Assembly: GCA_029961685.1 (NCBI GenBank)
Contig: JARWKL010000008.1
Coordinates: 3,908,501-3,972,500 of the forward strand
Source of the DNA: Aristolochia californica
Taxonomy: Eukaryota > Streptophyta > Magnoliopsida > Piperales > Aristolochiaceae
DNA: 64,000 bases
Direction: 5' to 3'
Shown: piece after piece, positions 33,475-45,490 of the stretch
Position numbering within the stretch: the stretch's first letter is position 1
How the letters are laid out: each line of letters starts with the position of its first letter
Notes under the pieces: model-generated
What the model was told of the DNA's origin: nothing
Database searches by the model: none
What the model saw: the letters and a program-made list of their open reading frames with translations, nothing else
Made by a program: the position numbers and the translations under genes

Positions 33475-34871
33475 GGGAATTTTATTAAATTACCCATTTT
33501 TAAACAAGTATTAACAAAAATAACCAACTTTTGAACTTAATATAAAAATACCCAACTTTGAACGGTCAACTACATATGTGTGCAGTCCAAGATGACACTT
33601 CAGTTTTGATTGCTTGTTTTTTCTAATGTAATTAATACCTTACATTCTAAGATATAATTTAATTTTATAAAATATTTAATTTTTTTTAAATCTTTTTTTT
33701 GGTACATATTTTATTACCTTCTTTTGTATAATAATAAAAAATAAAATTTGTATATTAATTAATTAAAAATCATATTATTACCTATTTAATAACTTTTATT
33801 ATTATTTAAGATATTTATTAATTTAAAAATAATTTTTATTGTTAAAAATGTTATTTATTGGTTGCCTTTTATTATCTTCTATTTAATATAATAAATATAA
33901 AATTAGAAAATTTTATTTAACTAATATATAATTTTATGTTTATTATTATAAATAGAAGGTAATAAAGTGATTACCGACAAATAAGATTTTGAAAACTAAA
34001 ATATTTTTTAAAATATTTTAAATTTTTAAAAATTAAAAAATCTTAAATCGATAAGGAAAGGTGTTAAATAGATTAGAATATGATATTTTCGTTAATTAAT
34101 ATTAAAAAAATTATATTTTATTAAAGTAAACAGAAGGGAATAAACCATGTACAAAAATAACATTTTTTAAAACTAAAAAATATATTTTTTAAAACTAAAA
34201 AATATATTTTTTAAAATTTTAAAAAATATCTTAAATCTATAATTAAATGCATTAAATAGATTAGAATATGATTTTTAATTAATTAATATTCAAATTAGAC
34301 TTTTTATTATAAAAAAGTAGGTAATAAAATATGTACCAAAAATAATATTTTTAAAAACTAAATTAAAATTCTAAAAAATATTGTATTAAATTAAGTATTA
34401 TCTTAAATCGATAATGTAAGTATTAATTACATTAGAAAATATTTTTTAAAATAATTAATAAATATATATTTTTATTTTTATTATATTAAATAGAAGGTAA
34501 TGAAATGGGTAAGATTTTTTTAAAAAAAATTACTCTTTTTAAAATATTTTTAAATAAAAAAGAAATTAAATCAATAACAAAAAAGAAAATGAGAGGAAAA
34601 AAAGGTTTGCTGACGTACAATATTGACGTGGCAAGCTGATGATGTGTCATGATCACATAACATACACATGTTTGATGATGCGGCAATGCGATGATGTGTT
34701 AGGTGATGTGACCTTGATTCTTTCGGTGATTTTGATGATGTGGCAATGTGATGATGTGTCAGGTAATGTGACCTTTATTTTTTCGGTGTTGATGTGGTGT
34801 GATGACATGAACCGAATAAGCTGTCAAAGTTGACATATTTGTTAAAAAATAGCTACTTTAGTAAAATTCCC
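33475..34871. mobile_element. Third Mutator-like element of the same family
   Basis: The left end GGGAATTTTATTAAATTACC (33475) is mirrored by the right end, whose reverse complement begins GGGAATTTTACTAAAGTAGC (34871). Internal blocks AAAATACCCAACTTTGA and CATATGTGTGCAGTC match the arms of the 15.8-20.8 kb elements. The interior is AT-rich with repeated GATTAGAATATGAT and AATAGAAGGTAATAAA motifs. About 1.4 kb, non-coding. The right arm also carries repeated GATGATGTG units (34620-34760). Confidence 0.65.
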
Positions 34872-35624
34872 TTTGTGTTTTATTTTTAATTTTTTGGGTC
34901 CAATACCATTACTCGAACTTCCCTATCCTGAGGAGATTCAGACAAAGAGATTTCCAACTTAAAAATCCTAGACCAAAAATCTGAGCCACAGCTCGAGTCT
35001 AGTCCAATTACCTAGATATAAAGCTTCTTTCTCTCCATTAAAAGGGTATAGATAAAACATTTTGCTTAATTGTTACAACAAGAAGGATGTGGATCAAAAT
35101 GTTCTCCAGAAAATGGAACCGAATCCCCCAAAAGAATTCACACGTATAATTTTATTGTTTGGTAGTAAAGAAGAGAATAAGTTAAACTTATCGTTTATGG
35201 ATGCTAGCGGAAGAAATGGTTTGAGTCTGAGAATCATCGGGTCGTTTATAGCAGTTTCCTTGTGCTTCAGTGATCCTATTCCCTCTTGACTACCCTGATC
35301 ATCAGTTTTGTCGCTGAACTGGTTCGGGATCATCAGTGACTACAAGCCAAACATTTTTCAAACGAAAGAAGTGAAAGCCAATAAATGCGCAAGAATATGG
35401 CGTCATTACAAAACCTGTCACGTTCTCCGGTAACCCACGTAGTTTATATACCTTCAATTACCAAAAGAAACACTACAGAAATGATAAGGATGACCTCCGT
35501 TCCTGTTTCTGAAAATTTTACTCCATTCCACTGAGCTCAACACAGATAAGAACTTGCTAAGTTTTTATACGTAAGACACGAAAACAAAGGGGGTCGCTAT
35601 CCAAACCTATGATTAACATGATAA
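34872..35624. other. Intergenic; nothing recognised
   Basis: Short overlapping frames on both strands near 35062-35333 show no recognisable protein. The right part is the likely 3' untranslated region of the minus-strand gene at 35625-36047. Confidence 0.35.
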
Positions 35625-36047
35625 TCAAATTACTCGGTCCGATCTCCAGAGGGGTCGAAACCACTTGGAGTGGAAGGACGACTGGTAAGAGATCATCACC
35701 AGCAGCAGCAACACTAGTAATCCGACGCCCCACGGCGAGCTCCCTGCGCGGTGGATCGAATTGTGGCCAGGCTTCGGGAGATGAATATCCAGTCGACCGT
35801 GGACAGACAGGTTACGTACGATCAAGATGAGAAGGACGGGGATGAGGAGGAAGAGGAAGTGGAAACTGGTGGTGGCCTGGCGGATCTGCTCTCTGTAGCT
35901 CATGTATTGGGAGAGGGAGAGGAAGAGGACGACGATGGCGAAGACGATTATGAGAGGGAAGGGAGGCGGGGACATGGAAGACAGAGTCTGGGCTCTCCAG
36001 CCTTGCTTCCATTCGGGTCCTCTGTGGTAAGGCAGAAACCAGGGCAT
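35625..36047 (-). CDS. Small membrane protein, second member of the family at 24245 (140 aa)
   Basis: A single exon on the minus strand starts at an ATG giving MPWFLPYHRGPEWKQGWRA. Three hydrophobic segments are seen: FPLIIVFAIVVLFLSLS (about 30-46), FHFLFLLIPVLLILIV (about 63-78) and WGVGLLVLLLLVMISYQS (about 106-123). The third segment and ending (VMISYQSSFHSKWF) match the 24245 protein (VMISFQSTFHEKWF), as does the (S/P)PWG lead-in. It differs in a longer N-terminus and an extra RPLWRSDRVI tail. The two genes face each other about 11 kb apart and are well diverged, so they are old paralogues rather than a recent duplicate. Function unknown. Confidence 0.75.
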   Translation of the reverse strand: MPWFLPYHRGPEWKQGWRAQTLSSMSPPPFPLIIVFAIVVLFLSLSQYMSYREQIRQATTSFHFLFLLIPVLLILIVRNLSVHGRLDIHLPKPGHNSIHRAGSSPWGVGLLVLLLLVMISYQSSFHSKWFRPLWRSDRVI

Positions 36048-36985
36048 GTCTGATCAGGGATCAAGTTGAAGGGATGAGAAGAGAGGGAGAGTGGTGGTTT
36101 GGTTTATGTAAGGGAAGAGTTGCAGATTCGTGGTGTGGGTGGGTATCCTGTCAGCTGTGGGTATATATGCCATCTGGAACCGACCTTCTTTTGTGTTTGG
36201 GAAGCTCTAGGGTTTTCCTTTTCAATCACTGAATTGCAAGGTTTGGAAAGGTGACTCAGAAAAGGATAAGAGATTTGATTCACTAGCTAATGCTTTTCTT
36301 AATTATATTCATGATTTGGTTTAGAAAATGAGAGAAATAGGGACGGAGCACTTATGTGCCTACTCTCCAACTCTTTTAATTTCTCTAAATCCAAATCCTT
36401 TTAACAAGTCCAAGATTTAGATGTGGGTTAATTTAATTAAATATTTAAAATCTTAATATATATAATTTAAATTTAAAGAGTATAAATTTTATGAAAATTA
36501 TTTTTTTTAAAATAAAAAAAATATTAATTATATGTGTTGAATCAAACCAATGTTATCTAGTTTTGACTCTGCTAATGTCAAACCTGAACTCAACCTATTT
36601 ATCAATCAATTTAGGTGGATAAACCCATTTAAAACTCGATCGAGTTTAAATCAAATTACAAAGTTAGGTTAAATTTGTTTCTCCTAGCTCTAAATATCAC
36701 TTTGAGTTGCTTTTAATACTATAATACTTGAAGTCTAAAACTTCTTCAACAAATGCATTAGCAGCTTAGTTGTCTAATAATGCAATAAGTTGAATGGAAA
36801 GTATGTTTATGAAAATTGCACTATGGGTAATCAAATCTGTACAATAGTAAATGACAACTTATTGTAGTGTCATATGAGGTAGCATTATATTTACTAATAA
36901 TTTATTAAAATCGAATTTAAATCTTCTTGCATTGACTTAATCGTAGCATTTTTGTAAGATTACTAATTGAGTATTTGATAAATTA

Positions 36986-37075
36986 CTCTAACCCTAACCC
37001 TAAACCCTAACACCTATCTCTAACCCTAAACCTTTATTCTAATCCTCTAACTCTAACCCTAACCACAATCCTAAT
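36986..37075. repeat. Interstitial telomere-like repeat tract
   Basis: About 90 bp consist of variants of the plant telomere unit CCCTAAA, for example CTAACCCTAACCCTAAACCC, with CCCTAA the commonest form and increasing decay to the right. It is flanked by ordinary AT-rich DNA. Confidence 0.85.
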
Positions 37076-37152
37076 TCTTTGTTATATTATTTTCTATGTA
37101 ATATTTATGATGCATTTTTTTGTGTCAATCATATTCTATGTTTCTATTCATG

Positions 37153-37156
<4 letters not shown>

Positions 37157-37190
<34 letters not shown>
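37157..37190. repeat. (AT)17 microsatellite
   Basis: Seventeen uninterrupted AT dinucleotides. Confidence 0.98.
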
Positions 37191-37193
<3 letters not shown>

Positions 37194-37839
37194 AGTTGAT
37201 ATGTTGAAGTGCTATGGAATGGTATCCATGTGCCAAGGAGAAAGGACCCTAATTTTCTTATGTTGGATGGATGAGGGGAAAGTAATAGGACCGTAATTTT
37301 GGCCGACCTTAATTCTACTAATAATACAAACATAATATTGTGAAGAATCAATGAATTTATACTTAAATGCTGATTAATTTTCATTGATTGAATGATTGAC
37401 ATGTTACATCTTGTTTACAACTTTTTGATACACTCAAAAGGAAGAAAATTTTACAACATCTACCTTATCTTTCCTTTAGAGTGTGTGAGTGTTATGGAAA
37501 GATATTGAAATTTGAATTATCCTTCCTCCCTCGAACCCTTGATTGTAGGATCTAAATTAATACCTCTAGATTGAGAAATTGTAGGATCTTGAATGGTTAG
37601 TAATGTTATTCTTGGAAGATATACTCTCTCCTTATCTTGTGGATGTTGTTGAATAGAAATCTTTTGTTGTGGGTCCCAAAATTAAGAGATCGTAGGACAT
37701 CTTTGATGTTACAAAGGTGATGCACATGTACTGTTGTTCCTAGGCTTGCTGAGGTTGGTCCTTCTTGCATGGGTGTAGATGTTGGTTTGATGTTTGGCTT
37801 GCATGGCTTCATATCCCCCCTCAAGCTGAGTTGGGAGGC

Positions 37840-40100
37840 GCATGAAGGTTCAACTTGGTACCGAGAAGCTAGAGTTGAGTATGGAGAAGAGGTTTAGTCA
37901 AGATGTTTGCTAGTTGATCTGTGGTGGAGATATGATGTACATGAAGACACCCCACATCAACTTTTTCTCGATCAAAATGGTCATCAATTCTGTGTTTATT
38001 GTGAGAGTGAAAAAAAGGATTTTGAGATAAGTATGTTGAACTCAAATTATTATAAAGAAGGACCGGAGAATGAGAGGATTAAATTTGTAAGTCTTTGAGA
38101 AGGAGTTGAAGCCATTAATCCATGTGCTTTGGTTTTTGAATTAGAAATAGTTGGTTCCTTTTTTGCAGACCGTGAGATGAGGTTGATCCCTAAGAAGATA
38201 GCATATCCAGTTGTAGATTGTTTTGTAATTAACACCCAGCCTAATCAGCATCAAATACAACAATCAAATCTAGGGTTGTGGTTTTGGCAAAATAAAGACC
38301 GTGGTGGGAGGTAACCTGTAAATATCAAAGTATTCATTTGACTAAGATAAAATGAAACTCAGTTGGTGAATGAATGCATTGGACTACTAGATTAATAAAG
38401 TAGGAAATGTAAGATAGTGTAAAAGTTAAATAATCAAGTGCTTCTATATGTGATGGTAATGGGTAGGATTGGAAAAAAGGGAGCTTTGAAAATTGATTAT
38501 TGTATTTGGAGCAAGTGGAGTACTAACATGGTGCAAGATTCCATTCCAACTTGATGAAGAATATCTTTTACGTATTGAGTTTGAGGAAGGAAAAATTCTT
38601 TGGTATGCCTTAAAATAAGTCTTTTAAGACTAAAGGTTTGATTATAGTCAATGTCCGAAAACTAACTTTGGCCTTGAACAATTATATGTGCTTTGAACTT
38701 GTTGGCTCATCTGCCCACATTATATATTTATTAGATTCTAAGGTTTAATCAATTAGAAAGTACTTAATGGTGTAGAAGAAGTGTAGAGAGAGGAAGAGAG
38801 AAGAAATAAGGGCAAATGAGTGAGAGAGAGGAAGGAAGATGAGGAGAGCTTGAAGAACTCATGGAGTAGCTCTCTCTTTGCTTGGCCAAAAATTTGTTGA
38901 TAGAATAAACAAATGGGGAATGGCTTAATTGAAACTATGAACTGTAAAATGTTGAACTAATGCTCCATATAATGTTGTTTCATGCATGCTCTGTAGGGAT
39001 AGTAAGATTCAAGTGAAGTTGTTATTCTATGCTGAAAAGGTGAAGATTGGAGAGAGAGAGAAGAGAGAAATTGAGAAGAGTGAGAGAGGAGATTTGAAAG
39101 AACTCAAAATTCTGAGTTTGTTGGGGGTCATGCTTGATCTTGTTCTCTATTTAATGATAAAATTAGGCTAATTACAAAAATACCCCTCTTGCACTTAAAC
39201 CACTTAACTTCTTATATCTCGCATTCTACATATCCTATGTACATGAAACTTGGACCATATATATAATTAAGTATGTAGCACAAGATAACATAGAAATAGA
39301 AAACATATGCTGATGTGAAATGACCAAAATAACCCCTCTCTCTTGGGAGAACATTGCTGAATTCTCAACTTGATCAATTGAAGAAGTAGATACCTTAATT
39401 GGTATCTTAAGTATTGTTGCACACACATCATTAAACGAGGTTTGGCTAAGGAGTTGAGTACCGAATTTTTTGCAACATCCAAGTAAGGTTATAAATTAGC
39501 AAGGCATATAACAGAAACAAAATCTTTCCTTTGTTTTGCTTGATTTACAATCCCAGTTTAATATGGTTGAGTGACTATCCATTCTTGAAGTAGACCTCAG
39601 AAAAGGGCAAAATATTCATGAAGATTTCCTTTATGCCTTGTCCTACACTTCTCTTGAAATATGTCATTAACTTTTTGAAGATTGTCAAGTGTAGAATATA
39701 ATTGAAAACATATATCCCAAATATCCTTGGTTGTATTCAAATGAATAAAATTGTTGGCAACCACTTCTTCCATGCTATTAATCAACCAACTTATAATTAA
39801 TGTATCTTCCTTCAACCACTTTTGATAGAAAGCATTATCAGTACGGGCAGGTGGCTGGTCCAAGTGTTCAACAAGGTCTCTTGTTATCAAAAACCATTTA
39901 ACGGATAGAGATAGTTGTTCCAACCTTTGAGAGGAATGGTAGTAATTCTCTAGAGATCATGTTTGCTGAAATCAGCATAACTCGAGAAAGAAGATGAATT
40001 ACTTGAAATTTTTGCCATCGAAAACAAAACCACAAGGACTTCCCTCTAAAGAGCATACAAAATACACTTTGAACTAACCCTAAAGGTAAAACCTTTCTCA
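37840..40100 (-). mobile_element. Decayed Ty1/copia retrotransposon (gag and RT/RNase H remnants)
   Basis: On the minus strand a gag remnant (39923-39597) includes LIISWLINSMEEVVANNF and TTKDIWDICFQLYS. Further along, a reverse-transcriptase tail (about 38640-38500, with QTQYVKDILHQVGMES) and an RNase H remnant (38235-38050, with STTGYAIFLG and SRSAKKEPTIS) are visible. Integrase and most of the reverse transcriptase are missing. The space between holds an LTR-like segment also found at 47587. Frames are broken throughout. Confidence 0.75.
38884..39145. repeat. LTR-like segment shared with 47587-47878
   Basis: About 260 bp match the second copy closely, with anchors GTTGATAGAATAAACAAATG, TTTCATGCATGCTCTGTAGG and CAAAATTCTGAGTTTGTTGG. 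The other copy has a 20-bp insertion. Both lie next to minus-strand copia fragments, so this is probably part of that family's LTR or leader. Confidence 0.8.
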
Positions 40101-40646
40101 ATTAACTAAACAAGCACACAACTTGTAGATTGAATTCATGAACTAACAATAAAAAACATAAGCATGCAAGGCTTAGCAATGTGAGGGCACGGGCATGACT
40201 TGACTTAAAAAATGTTATACTCTTAAACCAGCACCCTAAACAGCCTTGGAATACTGATAATCAAGATGAATAAGTCAGGAAAAAGTGTTGATTTTGAAGG
40301 TAATTCCAAAGACACCATGAACAAGGAAAAAATGAGTACCTATATTTATACCATTGTAAAATTAAATCAGGCATCCAATCAATTGTTTGATTTATTTTGT
40401 TATTAATACCTATAACACTCCCAAAATGGGTTATGCCTTATATATTATCCATGAAATGAAAACCATACAGTTCTCTTGCATATCTAAGATGTATCATAAA
40501 TTATTGTTAAAGTTGGGTGAAGGTCTTCTCATGAGAACCTTTTAAAAATTCTACTCTTTGATCCATATAAGACTATTTTTATAATTTCTACATGCTCACC
40601 AATGTTAGACACAAATTAAAACAAAGATGTTCAATGCATAATAAAC

Positions 40647-41740
40647 ATGACCATGGCCTCCATTCGTGACTTCTTGTCTCTTGCATTGCTCATTTTGAAC
40701 ATTTTTGTGCTCCAAGGAATGTCTTGCACTCTTCATGAGGCAACCTTGATGGAGAGGCATGTGGAATGGATAATCCATTTTGGGTGTGTATATGAGAATG
40801 TTGTTGAGAAAGAGCGTTGTTTTCAGATATTCAAGGCAATGTTGAGTATATAGAATCATTCAATAGTGTTGGCGATAAATCTTACAAGCTACGTGCCAAT
40901 CAATTTGCAGACATGACCAATGAATAATTTAAAGCCTCTCATAATGGGTTCAAGCTGTCTCAGTTCGGGGCAAGAACTACATCCTTCAAGTACCAAAACT
41001 TTACTACACCGTCAACTGTGGACTAGAGAAAGAAAGGTGCAGTAACGCCCGTTAAGGACCAGGGACAGTGTGGTAAGCTTGATTCAATACTACCCATAGG
41101 AAGGAAGATTATGTACATGTTTTTTTTTACGAGTGTTGATCAATTCACTAACTTGTCATTTGACCAAATAGGATGTTGTTGGGCATTCTCAGCAGTGGCT
41201 GCCATGGAGGGAATCACCAAGCTAAGCACTGGTAAGTTGATATCCCTCTTGAAGCAGGAGCTAGTCGACTGTGATACTAGTGGTGAAGACCAAGGATGTG
41301 AGGGTGGTCTTATGGATGATGCCTTCAATTTCATCAAACAAAATGGAGGCCTTACAATAAAAGCCAACTATCCCTACAATGGATTCGGCAACAACTACAA
41401 TGCTAATAAGAATCCGAGCATGCGGCCAAGATCACCGGCTATGAAGATGTTCCCGCCAACAGCGAAGAATCCCTCATGAAGGCAGTGGCCAATCATCCAG
41501 TCTCCGTTGTCATTGATGCCGGTGGCAACGACTTCCAACTCTACTCAGGGAACAAACCTTGACCATGGAGTGACTGCAGTCGGTTACAGAATAGCTGATG
41601 ATGGAACCAAGTATTGGCTGGTGAAGAATTTGTGGGGCACAAGCTGGGGCGAAGATGGTTATATAAGGGTGCAGAAGGATGTGGATACTCAGGAAGGCCT
41701 TTGTGGCATTGCCATGCAAGCTTCATACCCAACTGCATAA
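40647..41740 (+). pseudogene. Papain-type cysteine protease pseudogene
   Basis: Two exons can be traced (40647-41072 and 41172-41740, GT/AG). The first begins MASIRDFLSLALLILN, a signal peptide, and continues with inhibitor-propeptide text (KSYKLRANQFADMTNE). The second holds the catalytic Cys in [14 protein letters not shown], the [13 protein letters not shown] block, the catalytic His in [10 protein letters not shown] and Asn in [15 protein letters not shown]. Disabling changes are visible: a stop after MTNE near 40925, a TAG in place of the usual Trp codon near 41023, a frameshift in the propeptide near 40850, a frameshift near 41400, and a short deletion before the His block near 41545. 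The gene resembles the senescence-associated/vignain-like group. It was a secreted or vacuolar protease and is now non-functional. Confidence 0.85.
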
Positions 41741-41747
41741 GATCCAA

Positions 41748-42393
41748 TATGATTTGTACATGTCAATCCCATCTTACGTATTACGCTCTTCTTCCTTTTG
41801 TTTAAACCACTGCCTTTCTAACCTCTCTCAGAACTCTATTACTTGTTATGAACAAAAAAAAATCTAGAACTTACAAAGATGTGGACCTCTGTCTCTCTAT
41901 TTTTTTTGTTCCATCTAATTACCACACGTTATGGTCTAGCGACAAACCACTGCACAATCTTCACACTAACACTTCTGAAAAGAATTGTGATTGGTTCAAT
42001 CGTTGAACTAATCAATGGAAGTGGAGGATATTATCGAAATGTAGGGAATTCCTCAAATTTTATATTGTGATTAGGATTTGCCTCATCTAGGTACACATTT
42101 GTGATGACTTTTTTTTTACAATAGCACTAAGGGTGTCATATTAGAAACCAATTTTATTGCTCCTATTGTACAAATCAATGGTGCAGAAATCCCAGGTGAT
42201 TTCCAACCAATTAACCTTACTTTGATCAAAGCAGAGCTATTAAAAAATCTTCCCAAGAGTGAGAATACGAAAATAACGAGTACAAGGACAAAAAAAAAAA
42301 AAAAAGATAGGATGCAAACTTAAACTACTGGAGATGGTAGATAAAAAAAATGATCACATTAACTTTGTGGGTTGACTGAGTCAACTCACAAAA
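41748..42393. other. No supported gene; possible truncated retrotransposon body
   Basis: This is the 3' region of the protease pseudogene followed by low-complexity DNA with an A run at 42289-42305. It adjoins a primer-binding site for an LTR, so the right part may be the truncated leader of that element. No coding domain is visible. Confidence 0.35.
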
Positions 42394-42747
42394 CCCGCTC
42401 TGATACCATGTAGAAGTTCTGAAAAAAGATAAATACGTCATTGACTTGATGTAATTTGAGTACGTGAGCCTCTATTTATAATAGAAGAAACAAGTAGAAT
42501 CCAATTGCAATTAAATTACCTTTGTCTCAATTACACCCAAAGTTAAACACTAAAAAATGAGTCCGAGAACAATTAAACACTTAAACATAAATAGAAGACT
42601 AACATAACTAAAACACTTTTAACTAAGACTTTTACATGAGACCTCCTACTATGAGACTCTTCTTAGACTCCACCATATTAATTATGACTCTGTGAAACTA
42701 CTTACAGTGAGAGACATGTAAGACTCTTCCATACCTGTTCTTCAACA
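42394..42747 (-). mobile_element. LTR with tRNA-Met primer-binding site (family shared with 49471 and 54985)
   Basis: On the minus strand a 339-bp LTR starts TGTTGAAGAACAGG at 42747 and ends TTCTACA at 42409. The sequence TGGTATCAGAGCGGG, complementary to initiator tRNA-Met, follows immediately at 42408-42394. The LTR contains a TATAAATAGA promoter motif. The internal region beyond the primer site shows no recognisable domain and no second LTR was found nearby, so the element is truncated. Confidence 0.8.
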
Positions 42748-43624
42748 CAAGGTGTTGGGTAGGTGCTTTAAGTGGACTCTTGTGGTTTGTTGCTATAAAT
42801 GTCGACAAACCTTTATTTAGTGGATTTTTAACTCTAAGGTGAAAAGTCCTTTGGAGGGGATCAACTATCTGATATATGATTGTGAACCACTAAATTTTTT
42901 TGGTGTATTATTGATTCATTAATTTTCTTACCATATTTATTTATTGCACATAGCCTTTGAAGTGAGTTAAGGGTATAATTATATTAAAATTTATATAAAC
43001 CTATTCATATTTATGCATATCCAACAATACATTGCATATGTTAAATTAACTACTCCGCTAGACACATTAACCCATATTTTAGCAATTCAATGAATTGGTG
43101 AACTAGGTTTGCATGCTTGTTTCTTCTTCTATGTCTCCTAGATATAGAGGCCATAAATTTTTTAATTTCTTCCTCCCTACCATCTTCATAGTCTTCTTCC
43201 TCATTAAACTCCATCATCTCCTATAACTTCAACTAGTTCTTCATCTTCAATTTTTTCAAAGCTGCAATCTATTTTCTAGCATATACCTCAATATCAAATC
43301 AAGATAACAAAGCATTGCAAATCACTAAAAAATAATAATAGAGCATATCTCTAACTTTAAAAAAAAATATATACCAAAAATGAGGATATGCACTTAATCA
43401 AGTAGAATAACTTGACCACTACAAAAAGAATGCATGACTGATGAGGCTAGGATCGATGTTGACAAAAGGCATATAATAGTCCTTTAGAGAAAATTTAATC
43501 AATTTTCTATCACTTTGGTCCCTATGCTTAGTCAGTTTTCACTATTGGCTAGAGATTCAAACCCGACTCCGAGAGGCTGCTTTTTCTAGTAGGTAGTTTT
43601 GTCATTTCAGAACTGTATCTTTAA

Positions 43625-44149
43625 GGCCTATGTTAGTGTCCCTGGTTGAAAATTTATATCCCAGGAAAAACTAGAAATGTTTTTTTCTAGGATACACATC
43701 TCTAAGAAACCTTCAAATAAAATCCTATTAGTCCCTTACTAGGAAATTTATATAATTTTTTTTAAAATTTTCAAGGAAAATTAAATGAACCTGTTAGTAC
43801 CTTTTTTAGGGAAATAAATGAAAATTAATATTCAATCTCATATATTACCATACTTATTTGATAATTTTTTAGTAAAATAAAATATTAAATACAAAATTGC
43901 CATGAAAAATTGCATTGTGTTGAAAGTATTACATCATCAATTATCAAATACTTATTCAAAAAAATTTCATATAGTTTTTTTGCCTATTTCGATTGGAAAA
44001 TTTGACTTGGAAAATTATATGATTTTTCAGGCAAGGATTTTTAGCTAGAAAATTGTTTCTCAGAAATATGAGGCACTGACGATCGGTAAAAACATGTTTC
44101 TACTAGAAATATTTTTTCAGCGTTTCTTGGAAAAGGCACTAACAGGGCC
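43625..44149. mobile_element. Candidate MITE of about 525 bp
   Basis: The left end GGCCTATGTTAGTG and the reverse complement of the right end, GGCCCTGTTAGTGCC, are imperfect inverted repeats, and both ends run on into similar (A/T)TTTCTAG blocks. The interior is AT-rich and non-coding. No matching target-site duplication is seen, so the class is uncertain; hAT-like is a guess. Confidence 0.35.
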
Positions 44150-44402
44150 TACAAGTTTTCTAAGATCACTAATGAATTTATGCATGTGACCAGTGACTAG
44201 TGATCTGATAAGGGATTATCTCTCTTTGTATTTATCCTTTAGGTTTAGTAGATAAGATTGTATTTATTTTTTCTATTTTAAATAATCAATGTAATTGTGG
44301 TTCAATTCAACATATCAGAGGACATTTATCTTTTGCATCTTTTATCCTCCGATTTTTCTTCCGGTAACTCCCTCTCTGCATCCTGCTATCCTCTGAAGTT
44401 TT

Positions 44403-44897
44403 TTGCACTTCCACTGTTTCTCCGCTCGTAACTCCGTCTCTGCGTATGTTGTCTTCCGCTCCACCAAAAGTGATGGATCGACCAAAACCTCCGATTTCTC
44501 ATATACCAAAATGGCAGACACTTTGCGGATCTCTACCCAAGAAGATCAAACCACGGAAGAGCGGCGTCCACCGCGTTCCTCTGCCCCTCTGTGCCGCTCA
44601 TGCGGTGGACCCATCGTCTTTCCGCCGCCGAATACCAAGTCATGCCCATCTCTCGTTTATCGTCCTCTCAGAGTTCCGGCCTTGAATGCTTTGCTACCAA
44701 ACACTGAATCCATCACCCTCAAACCGGTGCCTCAACCGCTACCAGTGTTGCGTCTCAGCCTCTGGAACCACCGCTTTAAAACCCCTCCGTGCAGATGGCC
44801 AGAGCATGCGGCTTCTCCCATTGCGGCCACTAATACTCCGGCCTTCTGCCCTTTCGATTTCCCGTCTTCCCCATTCGTATCTTATGGTAGCGGATGA
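44403..44897 (+). CDS. Unrecognised reading frame, up to 164 aa
   Basis: A frame in CG-richer DNA includes MADTLRISTQEDQTTEERRP, then CRSCGGPIVFPPP and a Pro-rich remainder. Two other frames in the same DNA are also open for 70-80 codons, which suggests that composition alone may explain it. No domain is recognised. It could be an exon, a fragment of a Pro-rich protein, or chance. Confidence 0.25.
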   Translation: MHFHCFSARNSVSAYVVFRSTKSDGSTKTSDFSYTKMADTLRISTQEDQTTEERRPPRSSAPLCRSCGGPIVFPPPNTKSCPSLVYRPLRVPALNALLPNTESITLKPVPQPLPVLRLSLWNHRFKTPPCRWPEHAASPIAATNTPAFCPFDFPSSPFVSYGSG

Positions 44898-45490
44898 ATA
44901 AGATATCCTATTATATTTTAGCAGTTAAGTATGATCCATAAGGTCCGGAATACCATTCTCCTATGATCGCCGTAACCTCTCCTTTTTGCTAGCTCCAGAT
45001 TCGACTGCGGTCATGAACACGCTTCATTGTGAGCAAATGTGAACAGAGTCTTGAACTGATCATCAACTAATGCCCACAACACTTACCGACTATAGTTTCG
45101 GCCAACCACTCGTAGCCACCTTGCCGCGTTTAAACAAAATTATAGAGTGGTTGAGCTGGCCACCAAATTAATCTGCATGCTTGACCATTTTACAGGAACT
45201 AATGGAACCTGACCTGGGTTCGGTCCGAAACGCCAAAGTGGTGCGATAACCGTTTCACGGATTCTCGGTGGTGGGCCCAGCGTACCACAGTCTAATGCGA
45301 CTACCATCAGAAACGATCGAACCTCTTCTGCTTCTTTTTCAGCTCGTCACTCTTCATCACCTTCCCCCCTCGCCTCCCCTTCTGGTCTACTCTGTCCTGA
45401 CCCACTAGCCGTCGGTTATCCTTCGCTTCCTCCAACAAGCTCACTATTTCTTTCGTTTCTCTCTTGTATTTCTCTATAGCTGTGGGTGCA

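Noticed and set aside
36986..37075. A chromosome end
   Set aside because: The telomere-like units are degraded, only about 90 bp long and flanked on both sides by ordinary gene- and transposon-bearing DNA.
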